This document shows, piece after piece, positions 1 to 7,851 of a stretch of DNA of 24,067 bases (its first letter is position 1; each line of letters starts with the position of its first letter). The translations under genes were made by a program, and so were the position numbers. This DNA comes from Calditrichota bacterium (GTDB taxonomy: Bacteria > Calditrichota > Calditrichia > RBG-13-44-9 > J075): assembly GCA_024275555.1 (NCBI GenBank), contig JAJRYW010000093.1, positions 1 through 24,067 on the forward strand, written 5' to 3'. A model generated the notes under the pieces. That model saw only the letters and a program-made list of their open reading frames with translations, made no database searches and was not told where the DNA came from.

Positions 1-1
1 G

Positions 2-92
2 GAAGAGAAATCTGTGTGTATTCGACATTAAATTTGCTGAAATAATTGTAAATTAAAGATAAAGTTTTGAGTGTTAACAGATTTCTCTCTTC
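2..92. repeat. Inverted repeat at window start
   Basis: GAAGAGAAATCTG at 2-14 is repeated in reverse complement at 78-92, where the copy carries a 2-nt insertion (CAGATTTCTC then TCTTC). The roughly 63-nt loop between the arms is very AT-rich. It lies upstream of the redox operon. It could be a hairpin at the end of a gene left of the window, an operator, or a small mobile-element end; the sequence does not decide between these. Confidence 0.45.
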
Positions 93-93
93 G

Positions 94-123
94 TTCGAAA
101 TGGCATAAGTTATGTAGTAATAT
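94..123 (+). promoter_or_regulatory. Weak candidate promoter for the redox operon
   Basis: TTCGAA (94-99) and TAATAT (118-123) are 18 bp apart and would start a transcript about 100 nt before the oxidoreductase start. The match to a sigma-70 consensus is poor, and the region is so AT-rich that chance matches are expected. Confidence 0.22.
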
Positions 124-233
124 AAACTTAGTTTGGAATAAGGTTTAATCTATTTACAGAGGCAGATGGCAACAAACAACCATCCCGTGTTATATTTCCT
201 CATAAACTTCAGAAAAAACTTAAGGACAGGCAA

Positions 234-1583
234 ATGGCGCATCTGGTAATACTTGGTAATGGGATCGCGGGCGTCACCACCGCGCGGCATGTGCGCAAAC
301 GCGATGATTATATGGAGATCACCGTCATCTCCAATGAGAGCGATTATTTTTTCTCCCGCACCGCGTTGATGTACATCTTCATGGGACACATGAAATACGA
401 ACATACCAAACCTTACGAGGATTGGTTCTGGCAGAAGAACCGCATTAATTTGGTGAGGGGGTTTGTTAATCAGATCGACGCCGACACCAAAACTCTCCAT
501 TTTGAGGACGGGCGGCAAATCCGCTATGACAAGCTGGTGGTTGCCACCGGCTCCAAGAGCAACAAGTTTGGCTGGCCGGGCCAGGATTTGCCCGGCGTGC
601 AGGGGCTTTACTCGTTGCAGGATTTGGAAACCCTGGAAGAAAGCGCCAAAACCGCCCGGGAAGCGGTGATTGTCGGCGGCGGGCTGATCGGCATCGAACT
701 GGCCGAAATGCTCCTTTCCCGGAAGATCAAGGTTACTTTTTTAATCCGGGAAGATGAGTACTGGCAAAACATTCTCCCCCGGGAAGAAGCCGCCATGATC
801 GGCAAACATATCGTTTCGCATGGGGTTACTTTGCACAAATGCACCAACCTGAAAGAAATATTGTCCGGGGAAGATGGGCGGGTGTGCGCCGTAACGACCG
901 ACGCCGGCCTGGAAATCCCCTGCCAGATCGTAGGACTCACTCCCGGCGTACGGCCCAACATTGACGTGGTTAAGAATTCCAAGATTGCCACGGATCGGGG
1001 TGTTTTGGTCAATGAGTACCTGGAGACCAACGTCCCGGGTGTTTACGCCGCCGGCGACTGTGTGGAGTTTACCGTCCTGGGAGACGGCCGCAACCGTTTT
1101 GAGCAGCTTTGGTACACCGGGCGGATGCACGGCCAGGTACTGGCCCGAACGCTGACCGGAGAACGAACTCGCTACGTCCGCGGCATCTGGTTTAATTCGG
1201 CCAAGTTTATGGATATTGAATACCAAACCTATGGCTTTGTCAGCAATACGCCGCGAGACGGTGAAGGATCGTTTTACTGGGAAGACCCGCATGGAATGCA
1301 CTGCCTGCGCATTGTGCATCGCACCGATACCCCGGAGCAGGAAGTGGTGGGGATGAACTTTTTCGGGATGCGTATGCGCCAGGATATCTGCCAGCAGTGG
1401 ATTGCGGAAAAACGCTCCCTGGAGTATGTGCTGGAGCATCTGGCCGCTGCGAATTTTGATCCGGAATTTTACCGGCGACTTGAACCCGGGATCGTTGAGT
1501 ATTACAATCGCCGGTATGGCAAAAATTTACAAATCAAACTTAATGGACGCTTCTTCAAACGGCAACGGGTAAGCGGAGTCTAA
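234..1583 (+). CDS. FAD/NAD(P)-dependent oxidoreductase (pyridine nucleotide-disulfide reductase fold)
   Basis: This 449-residue flavoprotein has the two-dinucleotide-binding-domain architecture. The N-terminal FAD Rossmann motif GNGIAG is at residues 8-13, a VVATGS segment sits near 105, the NAD(P)-binding GGGLIG is at 148-153, and the second FAD motif VYAAGDC is at 270-276. There is no redox CxxxxC pair after the first motif, so it resembles NirB N-terminal, rubredoxin/ferredoxin reductase or CoA-disulfide-reductase-like proteins rather than a disulfide reductase. It is probably cytoplasmic and moves electrons between NAD(P)H and an iron-sulfur or thiol partner. The ATG at 234 follows an AGGACA ribosome-binding site. 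The polyferredoxin gene starts 24 bp downstream, so the two are very likely co-transcribed and the polyferredoxin is the natural partner. The substrate cannot be read from sequence. Confidence 0.88.
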   Translation: MAHLVILGNGIAGVTTARHVRKRDDYMEITVISNESDYFFSRTALMYIFMGHMKYEHTKPYEDWFWQKNRINLVRGFVNQIDADTKTLHFEDGRQIRYDKLVVATGSKSNKFGWPGQDLPGVQGLYSLQDLETLEESAKTAREAVIVGGGLIGIELAEMLLSRKIKVTFLIREDEYWQNILPREEAAMIGKHIVSHGVTLHKCTNLKEILSGEDGRVCAVTTDAGLEIPCQIVGLTPGVRPNIDVVKNSKIATDRGVLVNEYLETNVPGVYAAGDCVEFTVLGDGRNRFEQLWYTGRMHGQVLARTLTGERTRYVRGIWFNSAKFMDIEYQTYGFVSNTPRDGEGSFYWEDPHGMHCLRIVHRTDTPEQEVVGMNFFGMRMRQDICQQWIAEKRSLEYVLEHLAAANFDPEFYRRLEPGIVEYYNRRYGKNLQIKLNGRFFKRQRVSGV

Positions 1584-1607
1584 CCAGGAAGCAAACCGGA
1601 GCAAGAC

Positions 1608-3227
1608 ATGACGCACGATACCAAAACAACTCCCGGAACCTCAAAAAATATCATCAGCGGACATTCGCACAAGTCCTTCCGGGCCCTGAAAATATTGGGA
1701 GTTATATTATTCTTAACCGGATTAATAACGTTTACCGCCGGCATCTTTTTAGGCGACTATCAGCTTAGCGATGCGGCCTATGAGCGGGCGGCCTACCAAA
1801 CGCCCCTGGAGACGCTCAACTCTCTGAAACCGCTTCACGGGAGATATTTCACCTCTACCCCGCAAATCCTGGAAGAGATTACGCCGCTCATCAATCCCGA
1901 CGGTAATTTAGGCAGTTACCAACTGGGGCAGTATAAACTCTGGATACTCAAAGGAGCAGCCGTTGGCCCGATTCGCGAACACACCGGCCTGTTTCTATTC
2001 CTTACACTGGGCCTGGCAATCCTGGGAGGACTTTTGTACGCCCTGGCCGGCTTAGCCAGTCCGGCGGGGATTAAAAACGACGGAATTTTTTTCAGTTCGG
2101 CGATGAACCGCGGCCTGGTGGGAATTCTTTTAGGCGGTTATTTAATCAGCTTTTACATCATCCTGTACTGGTTCCCGGAATATATTGTCAACCTGATCAT
2201 CCTCTTTGACCCGGTTTCCGAGCTGTTGCGCAGCCGCCCGGCGGACCAGTGGTTTCTCTACGGCTCGCTTTACACCGTCGCCGTGGCGGTGATGGGGACG
2301 CGGATGTACATCAAATACCGGCATAACCGCTACCATTTGATCCGCACCACCTCGATCATCTTCTTCCAAACCGGTTTTGCTTTTCTGCTGCCCTCGATTA
2401 TGGAACGATTAAACCAACCCAGCATGGACCTCAAGAACGCCTGGCCGCTAAACTACAGTTTTTTTACCGACTGGAATCTGAACACGTTGCTGAGCGGCGG
2501 TAATTTCGGGCTCTTTCTCCTGTTTTGGGGGATTCTGCTCTCCCTTGTGGTTGTGCCGTTGATGACTTATCGCTACGGAAAACGCTGGTATTGCTCCTGG
2601 GTGTGCGGCTGCGGGGGGCTGGCCGAAACCCTGGGCGATCCCTTCCGGCAATTATCGAACAAATCGGTGCGCGCCTGGCGGGTGGAGCGCGTTCTTATCT
2701 ACTCCGTGCTGGTTTTTGCCCTGGTGATGACCGTGATGCAGGTTGCCAACTACCTCTCCGAGGGGGCAATTTTCAGCAGCTACACCTGGCGGGTTAACCA
2801 GGCCTACTCCTTTTTCATCGGATCGATTTTTGCCGGGGTGGTGGGCACCGGATTTTATCCTTTGATGGGCAACCGGGTCTGGTGCCGTTTCGGATGTCCC
2901 CTGGCCGCGATAATGGGCATCATCCAGAAAGTCAAATCCCGTTTTGTGATTACCACCAACGGGGCCCAGTGCATCTCCTGCGGAAATTGCTCCACCTATT
3001 GCGAGATGGGTATCGATGTGCGCTGGTACGCCCAGCGCGGCCAAAACATTGTGCGCGCTTCCTGCGTCGGCTGCGGGATATGCGCCGCCGTCTGCCCGCG
3101 GGGTGTGCTGAAACTGGAAAACACCGCCCCGGGAGAGCGATACAATGTAGCCCTCGATGACGCCATTATCGCCCAACTGGACCGGCAGGAAGCCCGGGCG
3201 GATTCCACACCGATGTTAATGGATTAA
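1608..3227 (+). CDS. Membrane-bound 4Fe-4S polyferredoxin, NapH/NosR/CcoG-like
   Basis: This 539-residue integral membrane protein has about six to eight hydrophobic segments, the first near residues 25-47. It carries the cysteine signatures of the NapH/NosR/CcoG family: YCSWVCGC (C329, C333, C335) at a membrane boundary and a CRFGCP motif further on. Two ferredoxin-type 4Fe-4S sites follow: CxxCxxCxxxC at 455-465, and CVGCGICAAVCP starting at 486. A large soluble loop lies between the first and second membrane segments (about residues 48-120). Family members pass electrons between quinols or soluble donors and periplasmic or cytoplasmic reductases. No nitrate or nitrous-oxide reductase gene is present here, so its partner is inferred to be the FAD oxidoreductase immediately upstream. 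A strong terminator follows at 3303-3334. Confidence 0.85.
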   Translation: MTHDTKTTPGTSKNIISGHSHKSFRALKILGVILFLTGLITFTAGIFLGDYQLSDAAYERAAYQTPLETLNSLKPLHGRYFTSTPQILEEITPLINPDGNLGSYQLGQYKLWILKGAAVGPIREHTGLFLFLTLGLAILGGLLYALAGLASPAGIKNDGIFFSSAMNRGLVGILLGGYLISFYIILYWFPEYIVNLIILFDPVSELLRSRPADQWFLYGSLYTVAVAVMGTRMYIKYRHNRYHLIRTTSIIFFQTGFAFLLPSIMERLNQPSMDLKNAWPLNYSFFTDWNLNTLLSGGNFGLFLLFWGILLSLVVVPLMTYRYGKRWYCSWVCGCGGLAETLGDPFRQLSNKSVRAWRVERVLIYSVLVFALVMTVMQVANYLSEGAIFSSYTWRVNQAYSFFIGSIFAGVVGTGFYPLMGNRVWCRFGCPLAAIMGIIQKVKSRFVITTNGAQCISCGNCSTYCEMGIDVRWYAQRGQNIVRASCVGCGICAAVCPRGVLKLENTAPGERYNVALDDAIIAQLDRQEARADSTPMLMD

Positions 3228-3302
3228 TCCCAATACAGGAGCATTTTCCCTGGCGATCTTCGTGTTAATTCGTGGATAAAAATTAAGGGAAGCATAGGAA
3301 CG

Positions 3303-3334
3303 AAAAGCCGCCTGATGTAAACCAGGCGGCTTTT
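3303..3334. terminator. Bidirectional rho-independent terminator
   Basis: This is a perfect 12-bp stem: AAAAGCCGCCTG at 3303-3314 and CAGGCGGCTTTT at 3323-3334, with an 8-nt loop. It has an A-tract on the left and a T-tract on the right, so it can work on both strands. It sits between the convergent ends of the polyferredoxin gene (plus) and the small minus-strand gene ending at 3388. Confidence 0.93.
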
Positions 3335-3387
3335 CTATGGACTCAACTCGCTGAGGGCTTTCGAGAGGTGAGTTGTTTGTTCGGGTT

Positions 3388-3687
3388 TTAAATGAGCTTT
3401 GTTTTCAGATAATGATAGCGCTTCAGCTCCTCCGGAGAGAGCGACAATACGAACGACAGCTCCCGGGTGGAATAGTGAGTGCATCCGGGCGGTACTCCTT
3501 CTTCGCCCCCCGCCCCCGGGTTGACAAAGCAAATTTCTTCATCCAGCGTTTTGCTATGCACCCGAACCATTTTTCGTTGGCCTTGCAGCAATTCATATAG
3601 CTGCATCAGGGTATCCGCATCAAAACTTTCCCTGTGGGAAACTTTGACTTTGCGTCGAACCGGGCGTTTGCTCAATGTAACGGGCAT
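3388..3687 (-). CDS. Hypothetical protein, 99 aa
   Basis: I do not recognise this protein. The frame stays open upstream to 3807, but the ATG at 3687 is preferred: it has GAGGAG eight bases upstream and a clear promoter 50-80 bp further up. The product starts MPVTLSKRPVRRKVKV, a basic N-terminus, followed by a probably helical middle (DADTLMQLYELLQGQRKMV). A Gly/Pro-rich turn (about residues 62-71) with one cysteine precedes a C-terminal helix. There is no signal peptide or membrane segment, so it is likely a small cytoplasmic protein, possibly nucleic-acid binding given the basic start. It is a monocistronic unit ending at the shared terminator. The AGTGAACAT elements around its promoter suggest control by a repressor. 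Confidence 0.72.
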   Translation of the reverse strand: MPVTLSKRPVRRKVKVSHRESFDADTLMQLYELLQGQRKMVRVHSKTLDEEICFVNPGAGGEEGVPPGCTHYSTRELSFVLSLSPEELKRYHYLKTKLI

Positions 3688-3727
3688 AATGCACTCCTCA
3701 GTTATGGCGTCGATGACATCCAGACTA

Positions 3728-3736
3728 ATGTTCACT
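3728..3736 (-). promoter_or_regulatory. AGTGAACAT operator-like site overlapping the start point
   Basis: AGTGAACAT (minus strand) begins 2 bp after the -10 hexamer and covers the expected +1. The same 9-mer is found at 3794-3802 and, in the same position relative to another promoter, at 13148-13156. This placement is typical of a repressor site. Confidence 0.5.
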
Positions 3737-3738
3737 AA

Positions 3739-3767
3739 AATATAACTTGCCCTACCTGAGATGTCAA
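3739..3767 (-). promoter_or_regulatory. Near-consensus sigma-70 promoter
   Basis: Reading the minus strand, TTGACA (3767-3762) is followed by exactly 17 bp and then TATATT (3744-3739). The predicted start point, near 3732, falls inside an AGTGAACAT element. It drives the small gene starting at 3687. Confidence 0.8.
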
Positions 3768-3793
3768 GTGAAATTGCAATATTAACTATATAT

Positions 3794-3802
3794 ATGTTCA
3801 CT
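3794..3802 (-). promoter_or_regulatory. Second AGTGAACAT site upstream of the promoter
   Basis: This is an exact copy in the same orientation, 66 bp from the site at 3728 and upstream of the -35. An inverted half-site, TTCACT on the minus strand, lies between them at the edge of the -35 (about 3766-3771). The arrangement could allow looping or cooperative binding. Confidence 0.4.
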
Positions 3803-3969
3803 ATCAATGCGAATCATGAGTTGAAAATTTGACGCTGAGAAACGCTGAAAATTGTTATAAAAACGAAAAGATTCGATCCACTCAACTCCTTATTCATCCT
3901 ACTTGTGAAAGAAAACGAGAAAATCGGGGAAAGATATTATTGAGACGTGAATTAGTTTCCGAAAAGATG

Positions 3970-4107
3970 AAATGTATTGAGTGTATAATAATTATGGGGC
4001 GCTTACGTTTGGTTTTCAATGACATCCCCCCTACCCACCTTTGAAGGGGGATTGAGGGGGATGTAAAGAAGTTTTGCCCCAAGATTGTTATACACTTAAA
4101 TGTATTT
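3970..4107. repeat. MITE-like nested palindrome
   Basis: The outer arms 3970-4000 and 4076-4107 are imperfect inverted repeats: GTGTATAATAATTATGGGGC pairs with GCCCCAAGATTGTTATACAC, with few mismatches. Inside them, ACATCCCCC (4022-4030) pairs with GGGGGATGT (4056-4064), and a CCTTTGAAGG core sits between. Length about 138 bp, no coding capacity. Nested inverted repeats with C-run/G-run cores are typical of small interspersed elements. Confidence 0.5.
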
Positions 4108-4134
4108 GTGTCGTTGCCTTCAGGCAATGGTAAT

Positions 4135-4203
4135 GTCCCCCCTTAATCCCCCGTTCGGCTGAGCTCACGACGAAGCCCGAAATCGGGGAGGGCTGGGGTG
4201 GGG
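4135..4203. repeat. Second C-run/G-run palindromic element
   Basis: A CCCCCC-TTAATCCCCC left side and a GGGGAGGGCTGGGGTGGGG right side flank a shorter hairpin: TTCGGCT, then AGCCCGAA after about 13 nt. The overall plan is like the inner part of the 3970-4107 element but the sequence is different, so it is probably another interspersed palindrome family. Confidence 0.4.
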
Positions 4204-4552
4204 AAATTTCATGGGAAACTCGTTCATCACATTCAAACAATTTCATTCTCATACGAATTCACGGGTCTATAAAAGATCAAAAATTCAGGACACATAAAAA
4301 TGATCTCAGCGGAAATCTGTTCAATCAGCGGTATTCTGCGTCAAATTCAGTTCAACTTGTGATTGGCATTATTAGATTTTCTTAAAGATTACCCCGCTTT
4401 CGTCAATCGATGAAAATGTCTGCCCGCCAAAGCGCCGCCAAAAGCTCCCCGGTCGCTTCATGTTTGATTTTGAAAATTCCCGGAAGTTGGTTACATTGAG
4501 CCTTTCTTTTTGACCCTTTTCTCCCTGTTATATCAAACCTGGAGGTGTTTCC

Positions 4553-6607
4553 GTGAAGTATTTTACTCCGATATTTATGGTTGCCTTTCTGGCAATTGCA
4601 TTCATCCGTTGTGGAGAGCAGCCATCTCATTCCCGGCAAAATGAAGCATTCAAGGTTGTTGCGGATCAGTTTGCCGACCTGAGAATTCTGCGTTACCAGG
4701 TTCCGGGATTTGAGTCGCTGCCCCTGCAACAGAAGAAATTGCTCTACTACCTTTATGAAGCCGCCCTGGCCGGCCGCGACATCATCTGGGATCAGAATTA
4801 CAAACACAATTTATGTATTCGCCGCACCCTGGAAGCCATCATCAACAATTACCGGGGAGACCGCAACAGCGAGGAATTCCAAAAGTTTATGGTTTACGCC
4901 AAGTGGGTCTTTTTTTCCAATGGCATCCATCACCACTACTCCACCATCAAATTTGCGCCGGAGTTTTCCCAGGAATTTTTTGCCGAATTGGTGAAGAGCA
5001 TTCCGGCGGAGACGCTGCCGCTGGGCGATGGAGAAACCGTTGCGGCGCTGCTGGCCAAACTCGACCCGATTCTCTTTGACCCCGAAGTTGACCCCAAACG
5101 GGTAAACCTGGACCCCAACGTTGATATGATCGCCTCCTCGGCAACCAATTTTTACGAAGGCGTCACCCAAAAAGAGGTGGAGAATTACTACAAGAAAGTG
5201 ATTGACAAGTCCGATCCGCATCCCATTTCTTACGGCCTCAATTCCAAGATGATGAAGGAAAACGGAAAGATCGTGGAGAAGGTCTGGAAAGTAGACGGCA
5301 TGTATGGGCCGGCGATTGAAAAGATCGTCTACTGGCTGGACAAAGCGGCAGAGCTTGCCGATACGGAACAGCAGAAAGCCGCCCTGGAAAAGCTGGTGGA
5401 ATACTACCGCACCGGCAACCTGCGCACCTTTGACGAATACAACATCCTCTGGGTGCAGGATACGCTCTCCTTCACCGATGTGGTCAACGGCTTCATCGAA
5501 GTCTACGGCGATCCGCTGGGCTACCGCGGCGCCTTTGAATCGGTGGTTTCCTTCAAAGACCTGGAAGCCACCAAACGTATTGCGGCGATCAGTGAGAACG
5601 CCCAGTATTTCGAAGATCATTCGCCGATTATGGATCAGCATAAGAAGAAAAAAGTCACCGGGATTTCCGCCAAAGTGATTACCGTGGTGGTGGAGTCCGG
5701 CGACGCCTCTCCCTCGACGCCCATCGGCATCAACCTGCCCAACGCCAACTGGATTCGCAAAGAGTACGGCTCCAAATCGGTGAACCTGGGCAATATCGTT
5801 CACGCATACAACGAGGCAGGCAAGGGCGGCGGCTCGCTGGAGGAGTTTGCCTATTCGCAGGAGGAAATCGACCGGGCCAAAAAATATGCCACGCTGGCGG
5901 CGGATTTACACACCGACCTGCACGAGGTGATCGGCCATGCCAGCGGGGCGATCAATCCCGGCGTGGGCACGCCCAAAGAGACCCTGAAAAACTATGCCTC
6001 CACCCTGGAAGAAGCCCGGGCGGATTTGGTGGCTCTCTATTTCATCATGGATCGGAAATTGGTGGATATCGGCGTGACGCCCTCCCTGGACGTCGGCAAA
6101 GCTGAGTACGACCGCTACATTCGCAACGGCTTGATGCAGCAATTACGCCGGTTGAATCCCGGCGAGAACCTGGAAGAAGCGCACATGCGCAATCGCCAAC
6201 TGGTAGCCAAATGGGTCTATAAACATGGGGCGGCGGAGAAGGTCATCGAACGAAAAGTGCGCGACGGCAAAACCTATTTTGTGATCAACGATTACCAAAA
6301 ACTGCGCGACCTGTTCGGCCAACTGCTTCGGGAAATTCAGCGGATCAAATCCGAAGGCGATTACGCCGCCGGGAAAGCGCTGGTGGAAGATTATGGCGTT
6401 CAGGTAGACCGTAAACTGCACCGGGAAGTGCTGGAACGGTACGCCAAATTGAACATTGCCCCCTACTCCGGTTTTATTAATCCGCGCCTGGTACCGGTTA
6501 AGGAGGGTGATGAGATCGTGGACGTAAAGATTGAATATCCGGACAATTTTGTGGAGCAAATGCTCGAATACGGCCGGGATTATTCCTTCCTGCCCACCTA
6601 CAATTAA
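4553..6607 (+). CDS. Dipeptidyl-peptidase III-like zinc metallopeptidase (family M49), exported
   Basis: This is a 684-residue protein of normal length for bacterial M49 enzymes, which remove dipeptides from peptide N-termini. The zinc site is clear: HEVIGH at 457-462 matches the family HExxGH, with H457 and H462 as ligands and E458 catalytic. EEARAD at 486-491 matches the EExxAE/D motif, with E487 as the expected third ligand. The GTG start at 4553 is set by GGAGGTG at 4541-4547. Residues 1-19 are hydrophobic and run into IRCGEQ, so export is likely. A lipid anchor at C20 is possible, but arginine before the cysteine is not a normal lipobox. It is followed by a hairpin (6623-6655) and a second peptidase, which suggests joint peptide degradation outside the cytoplasm. 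Confidence 0.93.
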   Translation: MKYFTPIFMVAFLAIAFIRCGEQPSHSRQNEAFKVVADQFADLRILRYQVPGFESLPLQQKKLLYYLYEAALAGRDIIWDQNYKHNLCIRRTLEAIINNYRGDRNSEEFQKFMVYAKWVFFSNGIHHHYSTIKFAPEFSQEFFAELVKSIPAETLPLGDGETVAALLAKLDPILFDPEVDPKRVNLDPNVDMIASSATNFYEGVTQKEVENYYKKVIDKSDPHPISYGLNSKMMKENGKIVEKVWKVDGMYGPAIEKIVYWLDKAAELADTEQQKAALEKLVEYYRTGNLRTFDEYNILWVQDTLSFTDVVNGFIEVYGDPLGYRGAFESVVSFKDLEATKRIAAISENAQYFEDHSPIMDQHKKKKVTGISAKVITVVVESGDASPSTPIGINLPNANWIRKEYGSKSVNLGNIVHAYNEAGKGGGSLEEFAYSQEEIDRAKKYATLAADLHTDLHEVIGHASGAINPGVGTPKETLKNYASTLEEARADLVALYFIMDRKLVDIGVTPSLDVGKAEYDRYIRNGLMQQLRRLNPGENLEEAHMRNRQLVAKWVYKHGAAEKVIERKVRDGKTYFVINDYQKLRDLFGQLLREIQRIKSEGDYAAGKALVEDYGVQVDRKLHREVLERYAKLNIAPYSGFINPRLVPVKEGDEIVDVKIEYPDNFVEQMLEYGRDYSFLPTYN

Positions 6608-6622
6608 GCAACGCCGCTCAAC

Positions 6623-6655
6623 GCCCTTCCCGGTTCCGGGAGGGGCTTTCTTATT
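6623..6655 (+). terminator. Intrinsic terminator after the M49 gene
   Basis: GCCCTTCCCGG and CCGGGAGGGGC form an 11-bp stem with one G-U type mismatch and a 2-nt centre, followed by TTTCTTATT. It lies between the M49 and C1 peptidase genes, so the downstream genes either have their own promoter or depend on read-through. Confidence 0.75.
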
Positions 6656-6675
6656 ACCTATCGATTCAGGAGACC

Positions 6676-7833
6676 ATGATGAAATTATTCTTGAGCCTTT
6701 TCATTTTGCTGTTGCTCATCCCGGCCCTGGCCGACACCCCCAATGACACCACCAAAGGCGGATTTCATTTCACGATGATCAAAGAGGTGGGCGTCACCCC
6801 GGTTAAAAACCAATCACGCACCGGAACCTGCTGGAGCTTTGCTACCAGTTCATTTATCGAGAGCGAATTGCTGCGGATGGGCAAAGGCGAGTACGATTTG
6901 AGTGAGATGTTCAACGTGCGCATGACTTACCCGCTCAAAGCAAGAAACTATGTGCGCCTGCATGGAAACGCCGCCCTGGGCGCCGGCAGCCTTGCCCAGG
7001 ATGTGCTGCGGGTGATCCGCAATTACGGGATGGTTCCGGAAGCGGTGTATGACGGCAAGTTTGTCGGAGAATCGAAACATAACCATGCCGAGATGGACGC
7101 GGTGCTGAAGGCGGCGCTGGACGCCATCGTGCAGAATAAAGGAAAAAAGCTCAGCCCGGCCTGGCCGCAAGCCATCGAGGGGATTCTGGATGCCTATTTA
7201 GGCAAACTACCGAAGCAATTCGAGTACCAGGGTAAAACATATACCCCCCGCTCCTTTGCCGATGCGACCGGCTTTAACCCGGATGATTATGTGGAGTTGA
7301 CCTCCTTTACCCATCACCCGTTCTACTCGCGATTCAGCATCGAGGCGCCCGACAACTGGGCCCGGAACAAATCCTATAATCTGCCCCTGGATGAACTGAT
7401 GCGGGTGATGGATTACGCCATCGAACATGGATTTACGATTGACTGGGACGGCGATGTGAGCGAGAAGAGCTTTAAACACAAAAAAGGAACGGCCATCCTG
7501 CCGGTAAAAGAATGGGATGATCGCAGCAAGACCGAGAAAGACAGCATCTGCACACATCCCGAACCGGAGAAAGAAGTAACCCAGGAACTGCGCCAAAAGA
7601 TGTTTGACGACTACCGCTCTACCGATGATCACCTGATGCATGTAGCGGGCATCGCCAAAGACCAAAACGGCGCCCGGTATTTTTATACCAAAAACTCCTG
7701 GGGCGTCAAGGAGAGCAAATACGGCGGGTTTGTGTACATGTCCGAGGCTTATGTGCGGGCCAAAACGATTTCCATCCTGGTACACAAAGACGCCGTACCG
7801 GAAGACATCGCCCAAAAACTGAAACTGAACTAA
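6676..7833 (+). CDS. C1-family (papain-like) cysteine peptidase, exported, bleomycin hydrolase/PepC-type
   Basis: The 385-residue protein has a hydrophobic signal peptide (about residues 1-19, cleavage near ALA-D). The oxyanion/catalytic segment is NQSRTGTCWSF, with Q46 and C52. The catalytic His is H322 in DDHLMHVAGI and the Asn is N340 in TKNSWG. The catalytic order Q-C-H-N and the inserts between C and H fit the C1B (bleomycin hydrolase/aminopeptidase C) branch better than plain papain, but an exported form is unusual since classical PepC is cytoplasmic. Two ATG codons (6676, 6679) are possible; GGAGA at 6669-6673 favours the second by spacing. It lies 68 bp after the M49 gene and 18 bp before the secreted cytochrome. 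Confidence 0.87.
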   Translation: MMKLFLSLFILLLLIPALADTPNDTTKGGFHFTMIKEVGVTPVKNQSRTGTCWSFATSSFIESELLRMGKGEYDLSEMFNVRMTYPLKARNYVRLHGNAALGAGSLAQDVLRVIRNYGMVPEAVYDGKFVGESKHNHAEMDAVLKAALDAIVQNKGKKLSPAWPQAIEGILDAYLGKLPKQFEYQGKTYTPRSFADATGFNPDDYVELTSFTHHPFYSRFSIEAPDNWARNKSYNLPLDELMRVMDYAIEHGFTIDWDGDVSEKSFKHKKGTAILPVKEWDDRSKTEKDSICTHPEPEKEVTQELRQKMFDDYRSTDDHLMHVAGIAKDQNGARYFYTKNSWGVKESKYGGFVYMSEAYVRAKTISILVHKDAVPEDIAQKLKLN

Positions 7834-7851
7834 ACATTTGGAGGAGCAGAT

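Larger units (their letters stand above)
3803..4552. other. Gene-free spacer (750 bp)
   Basis: I see no credible coding sequence here. The open frames at 3829-4044 and 3894-4127 are low-complexity, lack ribosome-binding sites and cross palindromes. The stretch holds two palindromic elements (3970-4107 and about 4135-4203). From 4285 to 4350 there is degenerate text of the 'aaatctg...atcagcgg...tctgcgtc' type, which recurs in intergenic DNA of many bacteria. The last 50 bp form the leader of the M49 peptidase gene. Confidence 0.6.

Noticed and set aside
3829..4127. Small open frames in the spacer
   Set aside because: They lie across the MITE-like palindrome and lack start signals.
4811..5803. 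Long minus-strand open frame (330 codons) inside the M49 gene
   Set aside because: It is an antisense shadow of a GC-rich gene with a full catalytic signature on the plus strand; it has no ribosome-binding site.
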